From UBA1479 sp040221095 (GTDB taxonomy: Bacteria > Pseudomonadota > Alphaproteobacteria > Rhodospirillales > Casp-alpha2): 64,000 bases of DNA. This document shows positions 42,025-50,725 of the stretch, in pieces (position 1 is the stretch's first letter; the number at the start of each line of letters is the position of its first letter). The stretch is taken from NCBI GenBank assembly GCA_040221095.1, contig JAVJVP010000018.1, forward strand, positions 1-64,000. The letters are read 5' to 3'. The notes under the pieces are model-generated. The model was not told the origin of the DNA. It saw only the letters and a program-made list of their open reading frames with translations, and did not search any database. The position numbers and the translations under genes are program-made.

Positions 42025-42609
42025 TCAGCGGGTCGCCCCGGGGACCCAAAGAACGTCCGCCCGGCCGCCGTCGTTGAGCCGGCGGGCGAGGACGAACAGG
42101 TGATCGGACAGGCGGTTGACGTATTTCACGGCCTCGGCGTTGACCGCTTCCGCCCCCGCCAGTTCGGTGATCAGGCGCTCGGCCCGGCGGGCCACCGTGC
42201 GGGCATGGTGCAGGTGCGCGGCGGCCGCGCGTCCGCCCGGCAGGATGAAGGATTTGAGCGGTTCCAGGTCTTCGTTCATGGCGTCGATTTCCGCTTCCAG
42301 GCGCGCGACCTGCGATGCCTGGATGCGCAGCGCGCCTTCGGACCGCTTGCCGTCCTCGGGCGTGCACAGATCGGCGCCCAGGTCGAACAGGTCGTTCTGG
42401 ATGCGGCTCAGCATGGCGTCGGCCTGGGCATCCGCGTCCGCGCCCGCCGGCCCGGTGTAAAGCCGGGCCAGGCCGATCACCGAATTGGTTTCGTCCACGG
42501 TGCCGTAGGCGGCGACCCGGATGTCGTGCTTGGGCCGCCGGTCGCCGGAGCCCAGCGAGGTTTCACCCGCGTCACCGCCCCGGGTGTAGATCTTCGACAA
42601 GGTTACCAA
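42025..42609 (-). CDS. ATP:cob(I)alamin adenosyltransferase (PduO type)
   Basis: 194 residues. The N-terminal motif IYTRGGDAGETSLGSGDRRP and the central segment FILPGGRAAAAHLHHARTVA with RRAERL identify the PduO/MMAB family. It makes adenosylcobalamin, the coenzyme of ethylmalonyl-CoA mutase, whose gene is 5 kb away. The start is TTG 42609, supported by GGGAGGA nine bases upstream. It follows the small membrane protein gene by 31 bp. Confidence 0.92.
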   Translation of the reverse strand: MVTLSKIYTRGGDAGETSLGSGDRRPKHDIRVAAYGTVDETNSVIGLARLYTGPAGADADAQADAMLSRIQNDLFDLGADLCTPEDGKRSEGALRIQASQVARLEAEIDAMNEDLEPLKSFILPGGRAAAAHLHHARTVARRAERLITELAGAEAVNAEAVKYVNRLSDHLFVLARRLNDGGRADVLWVPGATR

Positions 42610-42640
42610 GAAATGCGTCCTCCCGCGCCGGATGCGGCGC

Positions 42641-42838
42641 CTATTTGCCGCTCAGCAGCATGAGAACGGCGAACAGGATGATGGCGATGCCCTGCATGAG
42701 CACGCGGGCGCGCATCAGCTTGTTGGAATATTTCGCGTTGAACTTGCCGCCCATGGCGAAGGCGCCGATGCCGACGAACAGCACCAGCAGGGTCAGCGCC
42801 ATGGCGATGACGATGAGGATCGTGAAGAACCCTTCCAT
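42641..42838 (-). CDS. HIG1-like twin transmembrane protein
   Basis: 65 residues with two membrane helices (FFTILIVIAMALTLLVLFVG and MQGIAIILFAVLMLL) joined by KFNAKYSNKLMRARV. This is the HIG1/'twin transmembrane' pattern of alphaproteobacteria; in mitochondria the relatives assist respiratory complexes. It is co-directional with the adenosyltransferase gene, a common pairing in this class. Confidence 0.8.
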   Translation of the reverse strand: MEGFFTILIVIAMALTLLVLFVGIGAFAMGGKFNAKYSNKLMRARVLMQGIAIILFAVLMLLSGK

Positions 42839-42944
42839 TCCCGAGATATAGTCCTTTCATGGCGGGGCGTCACCGGTTTTCCCGGTTGTTTTTGCAAGTC
42901 GGCGGCTAAGATGCCGGACATACCCCGCCGCAAGGAGCCCCGCC

Positions 42945-43652
42945 ATGGACGCAGAAACCCGCAAAAACCTGGAACGCATTTCCGTCGCCACCGTGTCCAT
43001 GCAGTTGTTGAAGCGGGGATTGCGCCGGGTCGTCATGGCCGGGGTGCGGCCCCTGAACGCGCCGGTCAAGCCGCTGTTGGGCGAGGCCTTCACCCTGCGC
43101 TTCATTCCGGCCCGGGAAGACCTGTCGGCGCCCGCCGTTCTGGGGTCGGACGGCTACGGCCCGCGCCACGCCGTCGAGGAGGTTCCCGAGGGGGCGGTGC
43201 TGGTGATCGACGCCAGGCGCGACGCCGAGACGGCGGTGCTGGGCGATCTGATTTTGGAGCGCCTGAAGGTGCGGGGCGTCGCCGGGGTGGTCGCCGACGG
43301 CGGCGTGCGCGACGCGGCGGAGGCGGTCGCCGTGGGTCTGCCGGTGTTCGCGGCGGGCCCGGCGGCGCCGGCCCATATCGTCGGTCTTGCGGCGGGTGAT
43401 ACGGGAACCCGGATCGGCTGCGGCGGGGTCGCGGTCATTCCCGGCGACATCATCAAGGCCGACGGCGACGGCGTCGTCGTGATCCCCCGGGACCTGGCGG
43501 CGGAGGTCGCGGCCGCCGGTGTCGCCCAGGAACGCTTCGAGCGCTTCGCCAAGGAGAAGATCAGGCAAGGTCAGCCGATCGTTGGCGTCTATCCGCCCGG
43601 CCCGGAAGCCCAGAAGGAATACGAAAGCTGGCGCGATCCCGAGGACGCCTAA
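42945..43652 (+). CDS. RraA-family protein (aldolase-like/demethylmenaquinone methyltransferase fold)
   Basis: 235 residues. VADGGVRDAAEA and PGDIIKADGDGVVVIP are the family motifs; they hold the metal- and substrate-binding residues of 4-hydroxy-4-methyl-2-oxoglutarate aldolases. Plain RraA proteins inhibit RNase E, but the longer N-terminus favours an aldolase or isomerase. It starts at ATG 42945 with AAGGAG upstream. Ends only 2 bp from a convergent gene. Exact function unresolved. Confidence 0.82.
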   Translation: MDAETRKNLERISVATVSMQLLKRGLRRVVMAGVRPLNAPVKPLLGEAFTLRFIPAREDLSAPAVLGSDGYGPRHAVEEVPEGAVLVIDARRDAETAVLGDLILERLKVRGVAGVVADGGVRDAAEAVAVGLPVFAAGPAAPAHIVGLAAGDTGTRIGCGGVAVIPGDIIKADGDGVVVIPRDLAAEVAAAGVAQERFERFAKEKIRQGQPIVGVYPPGPEAQKEYESWRDPEDA

Positions 43653-43654
43653 TC

Positions 43655-44020
43655 TCAGGCGGCGATGGTGTGGATGTCGGTGAGGATCCGGTTGGTCAGA
43701 TTGAGCGACCGTTCGGCGAGCACCCGCGCGGCGTTCGGAAGCGGCCGGGAGAGATCTTCGCGAATGTCCTCTGATGCCTTGTCCAGAGAGGCCAAAATCC
43801 ACTGTTCGCTTTCCGTGTCATAGTCGTGGGCGTCGGCGCGCATCATGTGCACGGTGACGAAATGAAGCAAATTGACCAAGGCGCGGTGCAGATTGAAATG
43901 ACGCAGCATGGCGGGGCGGTTCAAGCTGCCGGTGTTGATCTTGAACTCGGAAGAGCTTTCGATCTCCTGGCTCACGGTTTCCAACTCGTTCATATAACGG
44001 CGGAATTTTTCCATTTCCAT
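43655..44020 (-). CDS. Helical protein of unknown function
   Basis: 121 residues from ATG 44020, chosen because GAGGT sits seven bases before it; a GTG at 44029 is also in frame. It is wholly alpha-helical, with no membrane segment, and contains FNLHRALVNLLHFVTVHMMR with three histidines that could hold metal or be structural. No family recognised. It is convergent with the RraA gene. Confidence 0.6.
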   Translation of the reverse strand: MEMEKFRRYMNELETVSQEIESSSEFKINTGSLNRPAMLRHFNLHRALVNLLHFVTVHMMRADAHDYDTESEQWILASLDKASEDIREDLSRPLPNAARVLAERSLNLTNRILTDIHTIAA

Positions 44021-44162
44021 GGTCGTCACCTCGCTTTATCGGGGCCTCGATGGCGGCGTGGCCGGCGGCCACCGCTTCAAGGTTCCTGGGTGAGACGCAA
44101 GGATCGGGCCAACTTGCGGACAGAGGCCGCAAGGGCGGGAGACGGCGGCGGGGTGGTCGCTC

Positions 44163-45836
44163 CTAGTTGCGTCCGGACATCAGGCCGCGGGCGATGACCT
44201 GGGCCTGGATTTCCGCCGCCCCTTCGAAAATGTTGAGGATGCGGGCGTCGCACAGCACGCGCGAGATCGGATACTCCATGGCATAGCCGTTGCCGCCGTG
44301 AATCTGCAGGGCGTTGTCGGCGTTGGACCAGGCCGTGCGCGCGCCCAAAAGCTTGGCCATGCCGGCCTCGATGTCGCAGCGCCGGTCGGAATCCTTCTCG
44401 CGCGCGGCGAAATAGGTCAATTGGCGGGCGATCATGGTTTCCACGGCCATCCAGGCCAGCTTGCCGTGGACGCGTGGGAAGGCGTGGATGGCGCGGCCGA
44501 ACTGGTTGCGCTCCAGGGCGTATTTCAGGCCCAGTTCCATGGCGTTCTGGGCCACGCCGACGGCGCGGGCCGCCGTCTGGATGCGCGCACTTTCAAAAGT
44601 CGCCATCAGCTGCTTGAAGCCCTGGCCCTCGACCCCGCCGAGCAATTGGCCCGCCGGGACCTCGAAGCCGTCGAAGCCGAGCTCGTACTCCTTCATGCCG
44701 CGGTAGCCGAGAACCTCGATCTCGCCACCGGACATTCCAGAAGCGGGGAAGGGATCGTCTTCCGTGCCGCGCGGTTTTTCCGCGAGCAGCATGGACAACC
44801 CCTTGTAACCGGGCTCGTTCGCATCCGTGCGGACCAGAAGGGTCATCAGGTCCGAGCGCGAGGCATGGGTGATCCAGGTCTTGTTGCCGGTCACCTTGTA
44901 GACGTCGCCGTCCTTGACCGCGCGGGTCTTCAAGCTGGCCAGGTCCGATCCCGTGCCCGGTTCCGTGAACACGGCCGTCGGCAGGATTTCGCCGGTGGCG
45001 ATCTTGGGCAGGTAATGGGCCTGCTGTTCCGGGGTGCCGCCCAGGCGGATCAGCTCCGCCGCGATCTCGGACCGCGTGCCGAGCGATCCGACGCCGATGT
45101 AGCCCCGCGACAGTTCTTCCGTGACCACGCACATGGCGATCTTTCCCATGCCCAGGCCGCCGCCCTCTTCCGGTACGGTCAGGCCGAACACGCCCAGTTC
45201 CGCCATCTGATCGACGATCTCGATGGGGATCAGGTTGTCGGCCAGATGCCATTCATGGGCATGGGGCATGACCTGATCCTCGACGAACTTGTGGAACTGG
45301 TCGCGCACCATGTCCAACATCTCGTCGTCCAGGCCCAGGGCGCCGAAATGGCCCTCGGCCATGATCTCGCCCATGCGGGCCCGCAGGGCCGGCGTGTTGC
45401 CGCCGGCGATCAGGGTCTTGGCCGCGGGGCCGTCCAGGGGGACCATGTCGCCCTCCGTCAGGCCCAGGTCCGCCGGGCGCACGATTTCAACCTGGGAAAG
45501 GGCGATGCCGCCACGAATCTGGGCCAGGTATTCGCCGAACGCGGCCTGGACCATCAGTTGTTCCATCTCGCCGAAGGCCCCGGCGCCCTCCAGGCGTTCG
45601 GCCCAGCCCAGCATCTGGCGCAGACCCTCGACATAGGTCGCCAGCCAGGACAGGCCATGGGCCGCGACCTGGTTGGCGTCGACCAGGGGGGCCGAGACCT
45701 TGCCGTTGTCGCTGCACATGTCGGTGACGCGGCGGCGGGCGGCCGTGAACACGTCGTCGGCGGCGCTTTGCGCCGAGCGGCAAAGGGTCAGAAGGTCGGG
45801 CAGCAGAATGCCGCCGCTGGGTCCGCTGGCGTCCAT
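44163..45836 (-). CDS. mcd: (2S)-Methylsuccinyl-CoA dehydrogenase
   Basis: 557 residues, about 170 longer than an ordinary acyl-CoA dehydrogenase. The N-terminal extension (about 1-160) is that of Mcd. The dehydrogenase core has VFTEPGTGSDLASLKTRA, TWITHASRSDL and the C-terminal NALQIHGGNGYAMEYP, where the catalytic acid should be the glutamate in FEGAAEIQAQ. It oxidises methylsuccinyl-CoA to mesaconyl-CoA, passing electrons to ETF. It lies 46 bp after ccr. Starts at ATG 45836 with AAGGAG upstream. Confidence 0.92.
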   Translation of the reverse strand: MDASGPSGGILLPDLLTLCRSAQSAADDVFTAARRRVTDMCSDNGKVSAPLVDANQVAAHGLSWLATYVEGLRQMLGWAERLEGAGAFGEMEQLMVQAAFGEYLAQIRGGIALSQVEIVRPADLGLTEGDMVPLDGPAAKTLIAGGNTPALRARMGEIMAEGHFGALGLDDEMLDMVRDQFHKFVEDQVMPHAHEWHLADNLIPIEIVDQMAELGVFGLTVPEEGGGLGMGKIAMCVVTEELSRGYIGVGSLGTRSEIAAELIRLGGTPEQQAHYLPKIATGEILPTAVFTEPGTGSDLASLKTRAVKDGDVYKVTGNKTWITHASRSDLMTLLVRTDANEPGYKGLSMLLAEKPRGTEDDPFPASGMSGGEIEVLGYRGMKEYELGFDGFEVPAGQLLGGVEGQGFKQLMATFESARIQTAARAVGVAQNAMELGLKYALERNQFGRAIHAFPRVHGKLAWMAVETMIARQLTYFAAREKDSDRRCDIEAGMAKLLGARTAWSNADNALQIHGGNGYAMEYPISRVLCDARILNIFEGAAEIQAQVIARGLMSGRN

Positions 45837-45882
45837 GACGCGTCTCCTTGATGTCAGCCGGCGGCGGGCCGCCGGTAGGGCT

Positions 45883-47163
45883 TTACGCCGAAATGCAGTC
45901 CTCGAGGGTCCGGAAGCCGGGCCGCTTGGCCTGGACCAGAACCGCCATGTTACCGGGCTTGTGCTGGTTGGCGCGCATTTTCATATGGGCGGCCGGGATA
46001 TCGTCCCAGGAAAACACCTCGGACATGCAGGGGTCAAGCCGCCGTTCGATGACCAGTTGGTTGGCCTGCGCCGCCTGTTTCAGGTTGGCGAAGTGGCTGC
46101 CCTGGATGCGTTTCTGGCGCATCCACACGAACCGTGCGTCCATGGTCAGGTTGTAGCCCGTGGTGCCGGCGCAGAACACGACCATGCCGCCGCGCTTGAC
46201 GATGTTGCAGCTGACGGGGAAGGTCGCTTCGCCCGGATGTTCGAACACGAAGTCGACGTCGTTGCCCTTGCCGGTGATGTCCCAGATGGCCTTGCCGAAC
46301 TTGCGGGTCTCGGCCATGTATTCCTTGAAGCCCGGGCCGTTGACCTCGGGCAATTGGCCCCAGCAGTTGAAGTCCTTGCGGTTGATCACGGCCTTGGCGC
46401 CCAGGGACATGACGAAATCGCGCTTGTCTTCTTCGGAAATCACGCCGATGGCGTTGGCGCCCGAAACGGCGCAAAGCTGCACCGCCATGGAGCCCAGGCC
46501 CCCCGACGCCCCCCAGATCAGCACGTTGTGGCCGGGCCGCAGGATATGCGGCCGGTGGCCGAACAGCATGCGGTAGGCGGTGGCGAGGACCAGGGTGTAG
46601 CAGGCACTTTCCTCCCAGGTCAGATGCTTCGGCCGGGGCATGCACTGGCGGTCCTGCACGCGGCAGAACTGGGCGAAGGAGCCGTCCGGCGTCTCATAAC
46701 CCCAGATGCGCTGCGAGGGCGAGAACATGGGGTCGCCGCCGTTGCATTCCTCGTCGTCGCCGTCGTCCTGATTGCAGTGGACCACGACCTCGTCGCCGAC
46801 CTTGAAGCGCTTGACCTTGGCGCCCACGGCGTAAACCACGCCGGACGCGTCGGACCCGGCGATGTGATATTCGGCCTTGTGATAATCGAAGGGCGAGATG
46901 GGGGTGCCCAGGGCCGCCCATACGCCGTTGTAGTTGACGCCGGCGGCCATCACCATGACCAGGACGTCGTGGCTGTCCAGATCGGGGACGTCCACGACCT
47001 CGACCTGCATGGCGGTGTCGGGCTCGCCGTGGCGTTCCTTGCGGATCGCCCAGGCATACATCTGTTTCGGCACATGGCCGAGGGGCGGGATTTCTCCGAT
47101 CTCGTAGAGATCTTTCATCGGCTGGTTCGGGTTCAATTCGATCACTTCGGCGGCATCCGTCAT
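45883..47163 (-). CDS. ccr: Crotonyl-CoA carboxylase/reductase
   Basis: 426 residues from ATG 47163, preceded by AAGGAGG. An MDR-type reductase with the long insert found in Ccr: AAGVNYNGVWAALGTPIS, EYHIAGSDASGVVY, CNQDDGDDEECNGGDPMFSP, NVLIWGASGGLGSMAVQLC and DFVFEHPGEATFPVS. It reductively carboxylates crotonyl-CoA to ethylmalonyl-CoA with NADPH and CO2, the defining step of the ethylmalonyl-CoA pathway. It is divergent from ecm and followed by mcd. Confidence 0.96.
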   Translation of the reverse strand: MTDAAEVIELNPNQPMKDLYEIGEIPPLGHVPKQMYAWAIRKERHGEPDTAMQVEVVDVPDLDSHDVLVMVMAAGVNYNGVWAALGTPISPFDYHKAEYHIAGSDASGVVYAVGAKVKRFKVGDEVVVHCNQDDGDDEECNGGDPMFSPSQRIWGYETPDGSFAQFCRVQDRQCMPRPKHLTWEESACYTLVLATAYRMLFGHRPHILRPGHNVLIWGASGGLGSMAVQLCAVSGANAIGVISEEDKRDFVMSLGAKAVINRKDFNCWGQLPEVNGPGFKEYMAETRKFGKAIWDITGKGNDVDFVFEHPGEATFPVSCNIVKRGGMVVFCAGTTGYNLTMDARFVWMRQKRIQGSHFANLKQAAQANQLVIERRLDPCMSEVFSWDDIPAAHMKMRANQHKPGNMAVLVQAKRPGFRTLEDCISA

Positions 47164-47389
47164 TGCTGCCTCCTTCTCCACACAGTTACGCCATCCCCAA
47201 CGATCCGCGTTTTCGCCTGTATCTTAATGTTCGGCATGCGGCCATTTTTGTTGTCCTATTGGTCATATCCGCTTTACATTTTCTTCGCAATGCACAAAAT
47301 TCTATCTTTCGTTTGATGAATTAGATACGAAATAAAATTACAATAATTTTTAGAAAATGGCGAATTTCTGTCATTTCAAGGAGACGGGC
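47164..47389. promoter_or_regulatory. Divergent ccr-ecm promoter region
   Basis: 226 bp, the AT-richest stretch in the window near 47220-47360. TTTCGT (47307-47312) and ACGAAA (47327-47332) form a widely spaced dyad. AAGGAG at 47379 serves ecm. The region probably coordinates both genes during growth on acetate or C2 precursors; the regulator is not known from sequence, but a TetR gene lies at the far end of ecm. Confidence 0.5.
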
Positions 47390-49414
47390 ATGAGTGGCAA
47401 ATTAGCAGGCGCAAAAGACATTTCCGCTGCGGCGCAGCAGGCAGCTAAGGACCGCCCCTGGCTGTTCCGCACCTATTCGGGCCATTCCTCGGCCAAGGAA
47501 TCGAACGCGCTGTACCGCTCCAACCTGGACAAGGGCCAGACGGGCCTGTCCGTCGCCTTCGACCTGCCGACCCAGACCGGCTACGACGCCGACCACCCCT
47601 TGGCCAAGGGCGAGGTCGGCAAGGTCGGGGTGCCGATCTCGCACCTGGGCGACATGGCACAATTGTTCGACGGCATTCCGCTGGCGCAGATGAACACGTC
47701 GATGACCATCAACGCGCCGGCGGCCTGGCTGCTTGCCCTCTACATCGCCGCCGCCGAACGTCAGGGGGCCAAGCGCGCCGACCTGGCGGGCACGACGCAG
47801 AACGACGTGCTGAAGGAATACCTCTCGCGCGGCACCTACATCTTCCCGCCGGCGCCGTCGCTGCGCCTGACGTCGGACACCATCGCCTTCACCTGCCGCG
47901 AGGTGCCCAAGTGGAACCCGGTCAACGTGTGCTCCTACCACCTGCAGGAAGCGGGGGCGACGCCGGTCCAGGAATTGGCCTATGCCCTGGCCAACGCGCA
48001 GGCGATTTTGGACACGGTCAAGGCCTCGGGCCAGGTATCGGATGAAGACTTCCCGCGTCTGGTCGGACGCATCAGTTTCTTCGTCAACGCCGGCATGCGC
48101 TTCATCACCGAGTTGTCGAAAATGCGCGCCTTCACCGAATTGTGGGACGAGATCACGCGCAACCGCTACGGCGTCGAGGACGAAAAGTACCGCCGCTTCC
48201 GCTACGGCGTGCAGGTCAATTCCCTGGGATTGACGGAGCAACAGCCGGAAAACAACGTCTACCGCATCCTGTTGGAAATGCTGGCCGTGACGTTGTCGAA
48301 AAACGCCCGCGCGCGGGCGGTTCAGCTGCCGGCCTGGAACGAGGCCCTTGGCCTGCCCCGGCCCTGGGATCAGCAATGGTCCCTGCGCCTGCAGCAGATC
48401 GTCGCCTACGAGACGGACCTGCTGGAATTCGGCGACATCTTCGACGGCTCGACCGAGATCGAGGCCAAGGTCGAAGACCTGAAGGGCCAGGCCCTGGCGG
48501 AACTGGCCCGCATCGACGCCATGGGTGGGGCCGTCCATGCCATCGAGGCCGGTTACATGAAACAGCGCCTGGTCGAAGCCAGCGCCAAACGCCTGGCCGC
48601 CATCGAGGCGGGCGAGCAGATCGTGGTCGGCGTCAATAAATTCAAGGAGGCCGAGCCCTCGCCCCTGGTCGGCGAGAGCGGCGCCATCGTCACCGTCGCG
48701 CCCGAGGTCGAGGCGGCGCAGATCGCCTCGCTCAACGCCTGGCGCGGGGCGCGGGACGAGGCCAAGGTCAAGGCGGCGCTCCAGGCCCTGACCGAGGCCG
48801 CCAAGTCCGACGCCAACATCATGGAACCCTCGATCCAATGCGCCCATGCCGGCGTGACCACGGGCGAATGGGGCCAGGCGCTGCGCGACGTGTTCGGCGA
48901 ATACCGCGCCCCCACGGGCATTTCCGGCGCCGCCCTGGGGGCGGCCGGCGACATTCAGGCCGTGCGCGCCCGGGTCGAAGAGGTATCAGGCGCCCTCGGC
49001 CGCCGCATCAAGATCCTGGTCGGCAAGCCGGGCCTCGACGGCCATTCCAACGGGGCGGAACAGATCGCCGTGCGCGCGCGGGACGCGGGCATGGAGGTGG
49101 TCTACGAAGGCATCCGCCTGACCCCGGGCCAGATCGTCGCCGCCGCGCGGGACGAGGCCGTGCACGTGGTCGGCTTGTCGGTGCTGTCGGGATCGCATGT
49201 GGCCCTGGTCACGGATGTCATGGATCTGATGCGGGCCGAAGGCCTGGACGACATTCCCGTGGTCGCCGGCGGCATCATCCCGCCCGCCGACGCGGAAACG
49301 CTCAAGGCCGCCGGGGTCGCCCGCGTCTATACGCCCAAGGACTACGACCTGACGGCGATCATGGACCAGATCGTCGATCTGGCCGCCGAAGGGCTCAAGC
49401 CGGCGGCGGAGTGA
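47390..49414 (+). CDS. ecm: (2R)-Ethylmalonyl-CoA mutase
   Basis: 674 residues from ATG 47390, preceded by AAGGAG. The methylmalonyl-CoA mutase-type catalytic domain occupies about 1-500 (SVAFDLPTQTGYDADHP, AQMNTSMTINAPAAWLL, VNVCSYHLQEAGATP). The cobalamin-binding domain has the DxHxxG motif in KPGLDGHSNGAE near 550 and GLSVLSGSHV. A single chain of this size next to ccr is characteristic of Ecm. It rearranges ethylmalonyl-CoA to methylsuccinyl-CoA and needs adenosylcobalamin. Confidence 0.94.
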   Translation: MSGKLAGAKDISAAAQQAAKDRPWLFRTYSGHSSAKESNALYRSNLDKGQTGLSVAFDLPTQTGYDADHPLAKGEVGKVGVPISHLGDMAQLFDGIPLAQMNTSMTINAPAAWLLALYIAAAERQGAKRADLAGTTQNDVLKEYLSRGTYIFPPAPSLRLTSDTIAFTCREVPKWNPVNVCSYHLQEAGATPVQELAYALANAQAILDTVKASGQVSDEDFPRLVGRISFFVNAGMRFITELSKMRAFTELWDEITRNRYGVEDEKYRRFRYGVQVNSLGLTEQQPENNVYRILLEMLAVTLSKNARARAVQLPAWNEALGLPRPWDQQWSLRLQQIVAYETDLLEFGDIFDGSTEIEAKVEDLKGQALAELARIDAMGGAVHAIEAGYMKQRLVEASAKRLAAIEAGEQIVVGVNKFKEAEPSPLVGESGAIVTVAPEVEAAQIASLNAWRGARDEAKVKAALQALTEAAKSDANIMEPSIQCAHAGVTTGEWGQALRDVFGEYRAPTGISGAALGAAGDIQAVRARVEEVSGALGRRIKILVGKPGLDGHSNGAEQIAVRARDAGMEVVYEGIRLTPGQIVAAARDEAVHVVGLSVLSGSHVALVTDVMDLMRAEGLDDIPVVAGGIIPPADAETLKAAGVARVYTPKDYDLTAIMDQIVDLAAEGLKPAAE

Positions 49415-49429
49415 CGCGCCGCGCGCCCA

Positions 49430-49540
49430 TCGTCATGGCCGGGCCCAGACCCGGCTATCCGCGTCCTGCTCATGCCGACAATCCAGGCGGGGAAGGCGTG
49501 GATGCCCGTGTCTAGCACGGGCATGACGGAATGATGGGGG
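49430..49540. repeat. REP-like intergenic element with two inverted repeats
   Basis: Contains CGTCATGGCCGGGC and the hairpins GCCGGG...CCCGGC (49438-49455) and ATGCCCGTG...CACGGGCAT (49502-49524), then GACGGAATGATGG. This wording (CGTCATGGCCGGGC... ...ATCCAGG...) is like the dispersed palindromic repeats of Rhodospirillales and Bradyrhizobiaceae genomes. It stands between convergent ecm and the TetR gene and may act as a bidirectional terminator. Confidence 0.6.
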
Positions 49541-49544
49541 CGGC

Positions 49545-50129
49545 TTAACCGTCCAGGAACTTCAGATAGGTATCGTAGCAGGACATCAGGTCGTCGATGG
49601 CCGTGCCGCCGCGGTTCAGGGCGGCCATGCCTTGCTCCATGGTGAACAGGGTCATGGCAAGATCGGCGGCCGGAATGTCCGTGCGGATGTCGCCGGCTTG
49701 CTGACCGTTGCGGATGACCTGCTCGAACAAATTGCGCACTTCGACCTGAAGTCCCCGCAGGTACTCGGCCAATTCCGGATGATGGGGGGCCAGTTCCGCC
49801 GCGGTGTTGTAGACCATGCAGCCCTTGCGGCCTTCGTCCGAGGACACGAAGGCGTCGATATCGCGGAAATAGGCTTCGAGCGCCTGCCGTCCGGCGCCCG
49901 GTGTGCGCAGGGCCCGGCGCATTTCGTCCTTCTTGATCTGGATGTAGCGCATCAGCGCCTGCTGGTAGATGGCGTCCTTGTTGCCGAAGGTGCCGTACAG
50001 TCCATAGCGGCTGACGCCCGTGTGGCGGACCAGGTCGGCCATGGAGGTGTGCTGGAAACCGCGTTCCCAGAACAGGCGCATGGCCTTGTCGAGGGCGTCG
50101 TCGGGGTCGAATTCACGGGTGCGCGTCAT
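49545..50129 (-). CDS. TetR/AcrR-family transcriptional regulator
   Basis: 194 residues from ATG 50129; a GTG at 50159 would add ten. The N-terminal HTH is typical (ALDKAMRLFWERGFQHTSMA, DLVRHTGVSRYGLYGTFGNK). The ligand domain has GRKGCMVYNTAAELAPHH and is like the YxaF/LmrA-type C-terminus. It is convergent with ecm. A dyad just before its start suggests autorepression. It could regulate the ccr/ecm genes, as TetR-type CcrR does in Methylobacterium, but that is inference. Confidence 0.88.
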   Translation of the reverse strand: MTRTREFDPDDALDKAMRLFWERGFQHTSMADLVRHTGVSRYGLYGTFGNKDAIYQQALMRYIQIKKDEMRRALRTPGAGRQALEAYFRDIDAFVSSDEGRKGCMVYNTAAELAPHHPELAEYLRGLQVEVRNLFEQVIRNGQQAGDIRTDIPAADLAMTLFTMEQGMAALNRGGTAIDDLMSCYDTYLKFLDG

Positions 50130-50134
50130 GTTTT

Positions 50135-50150
50135 CAGAATTTGTGTTCTG
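50135..50150. promoter_or_regulatory. Dyad at the TetR gene start
   Basis: CAGAA (50135-50139) and TTCTG (50146-50150), read across the start region, form a 16-bp inverted repeat six bases before ATG 50129. It would fit autoregulation and supports the ATG over the upstream GTG. Confidence 0.45.
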
Positions 50151-50209
50151 ATTGGCCACGTCAATGCGTTTGTTGAAAAAAGCGCGGCGAAATCGGGTTT
50201 AAGGGGGGC

Positions 50210-50635
50210 TCAGGCGGGTTTGGCGCCGGGCAGGGTGACGGGGATGGCCTCGACCGCGGCCGTGGGGGCCAGGGGGTTTTCGACCTGCGGCTTGGCGATC
50301 TGGATCAGGTAGCGCGCGGCGCCGGCCTGATACTCTTTGCGGATGTAGCACCAACTGACGAACAGGCCGCCGAACCGCTCGAAATACATGATGTCTTCGT
50401 TGTTCTTGCATTCCTGCAGGTCGCGCGCCAGGTTGCGCGAGGTGCCGACATAGACCCAGGCGGGCCGCACCCCGCCGTGCCAGATGATGAACACGGCGGT
50501 CTGCCCCTCCAGGTTCTGTTCCTGGGGGTTCAGGTTGATGAAGCGGAAAAATTTGCCCTTCTCATTGCGCGTCCAGTTGGGATCAACCGGCCTGCCCAAT
50601 TGGCTCATTTTCTTTGCCGTGTTTTTAAAAAACAT
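50210..50635 (-). CDS. Protein of unknown function (possible GIY-YIG-like fold)
   Basis: 141 residues from ATG 50635 (MFFKNTAKKMSQLGRPVDPN); AAGAAG precedes it. A TTG at 50686 would extend it by 17 residues. Soluble. The segment AWVYVGTSRNLARDLQEC, with V-Y-V-G then R-x-L-x-x-D, is reminiscent of the GIY-YIG motif region, but the catalytic Arg/Glu layout is not convincing. No other family suggested. Confidence 0.5.
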   Translation of the reverse strand: MFFKNTAKKMSQLGRPVDPNWTRNEKGKFFRFINLNPQEQNLEGQTAVFIIWHGGVRPAWVYVGTSRNLARDLQECKNNEDIMYFERFGGLFVSWCYIRKEYQAGAARYLIQIAKPQVENPLAPTAAVEAIPVTLPGAKPA

Positions 50636-50725
50636 GTTTTCTTCTTTCGCTTCGGAATCGGCGTTGAATTCCGAAGATGAACCCAATATGGGCCGGTAAT
50701 GTGACGGCGAAAAGGGGCTCTGTCG

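Noticed and set aside
42025..42609. Cobalamin riboswitch near the adenosyltransferase gene
   Set aside because: No B12-box-like conserved sequence was found in the flanking gaps, which are short or unstructured.
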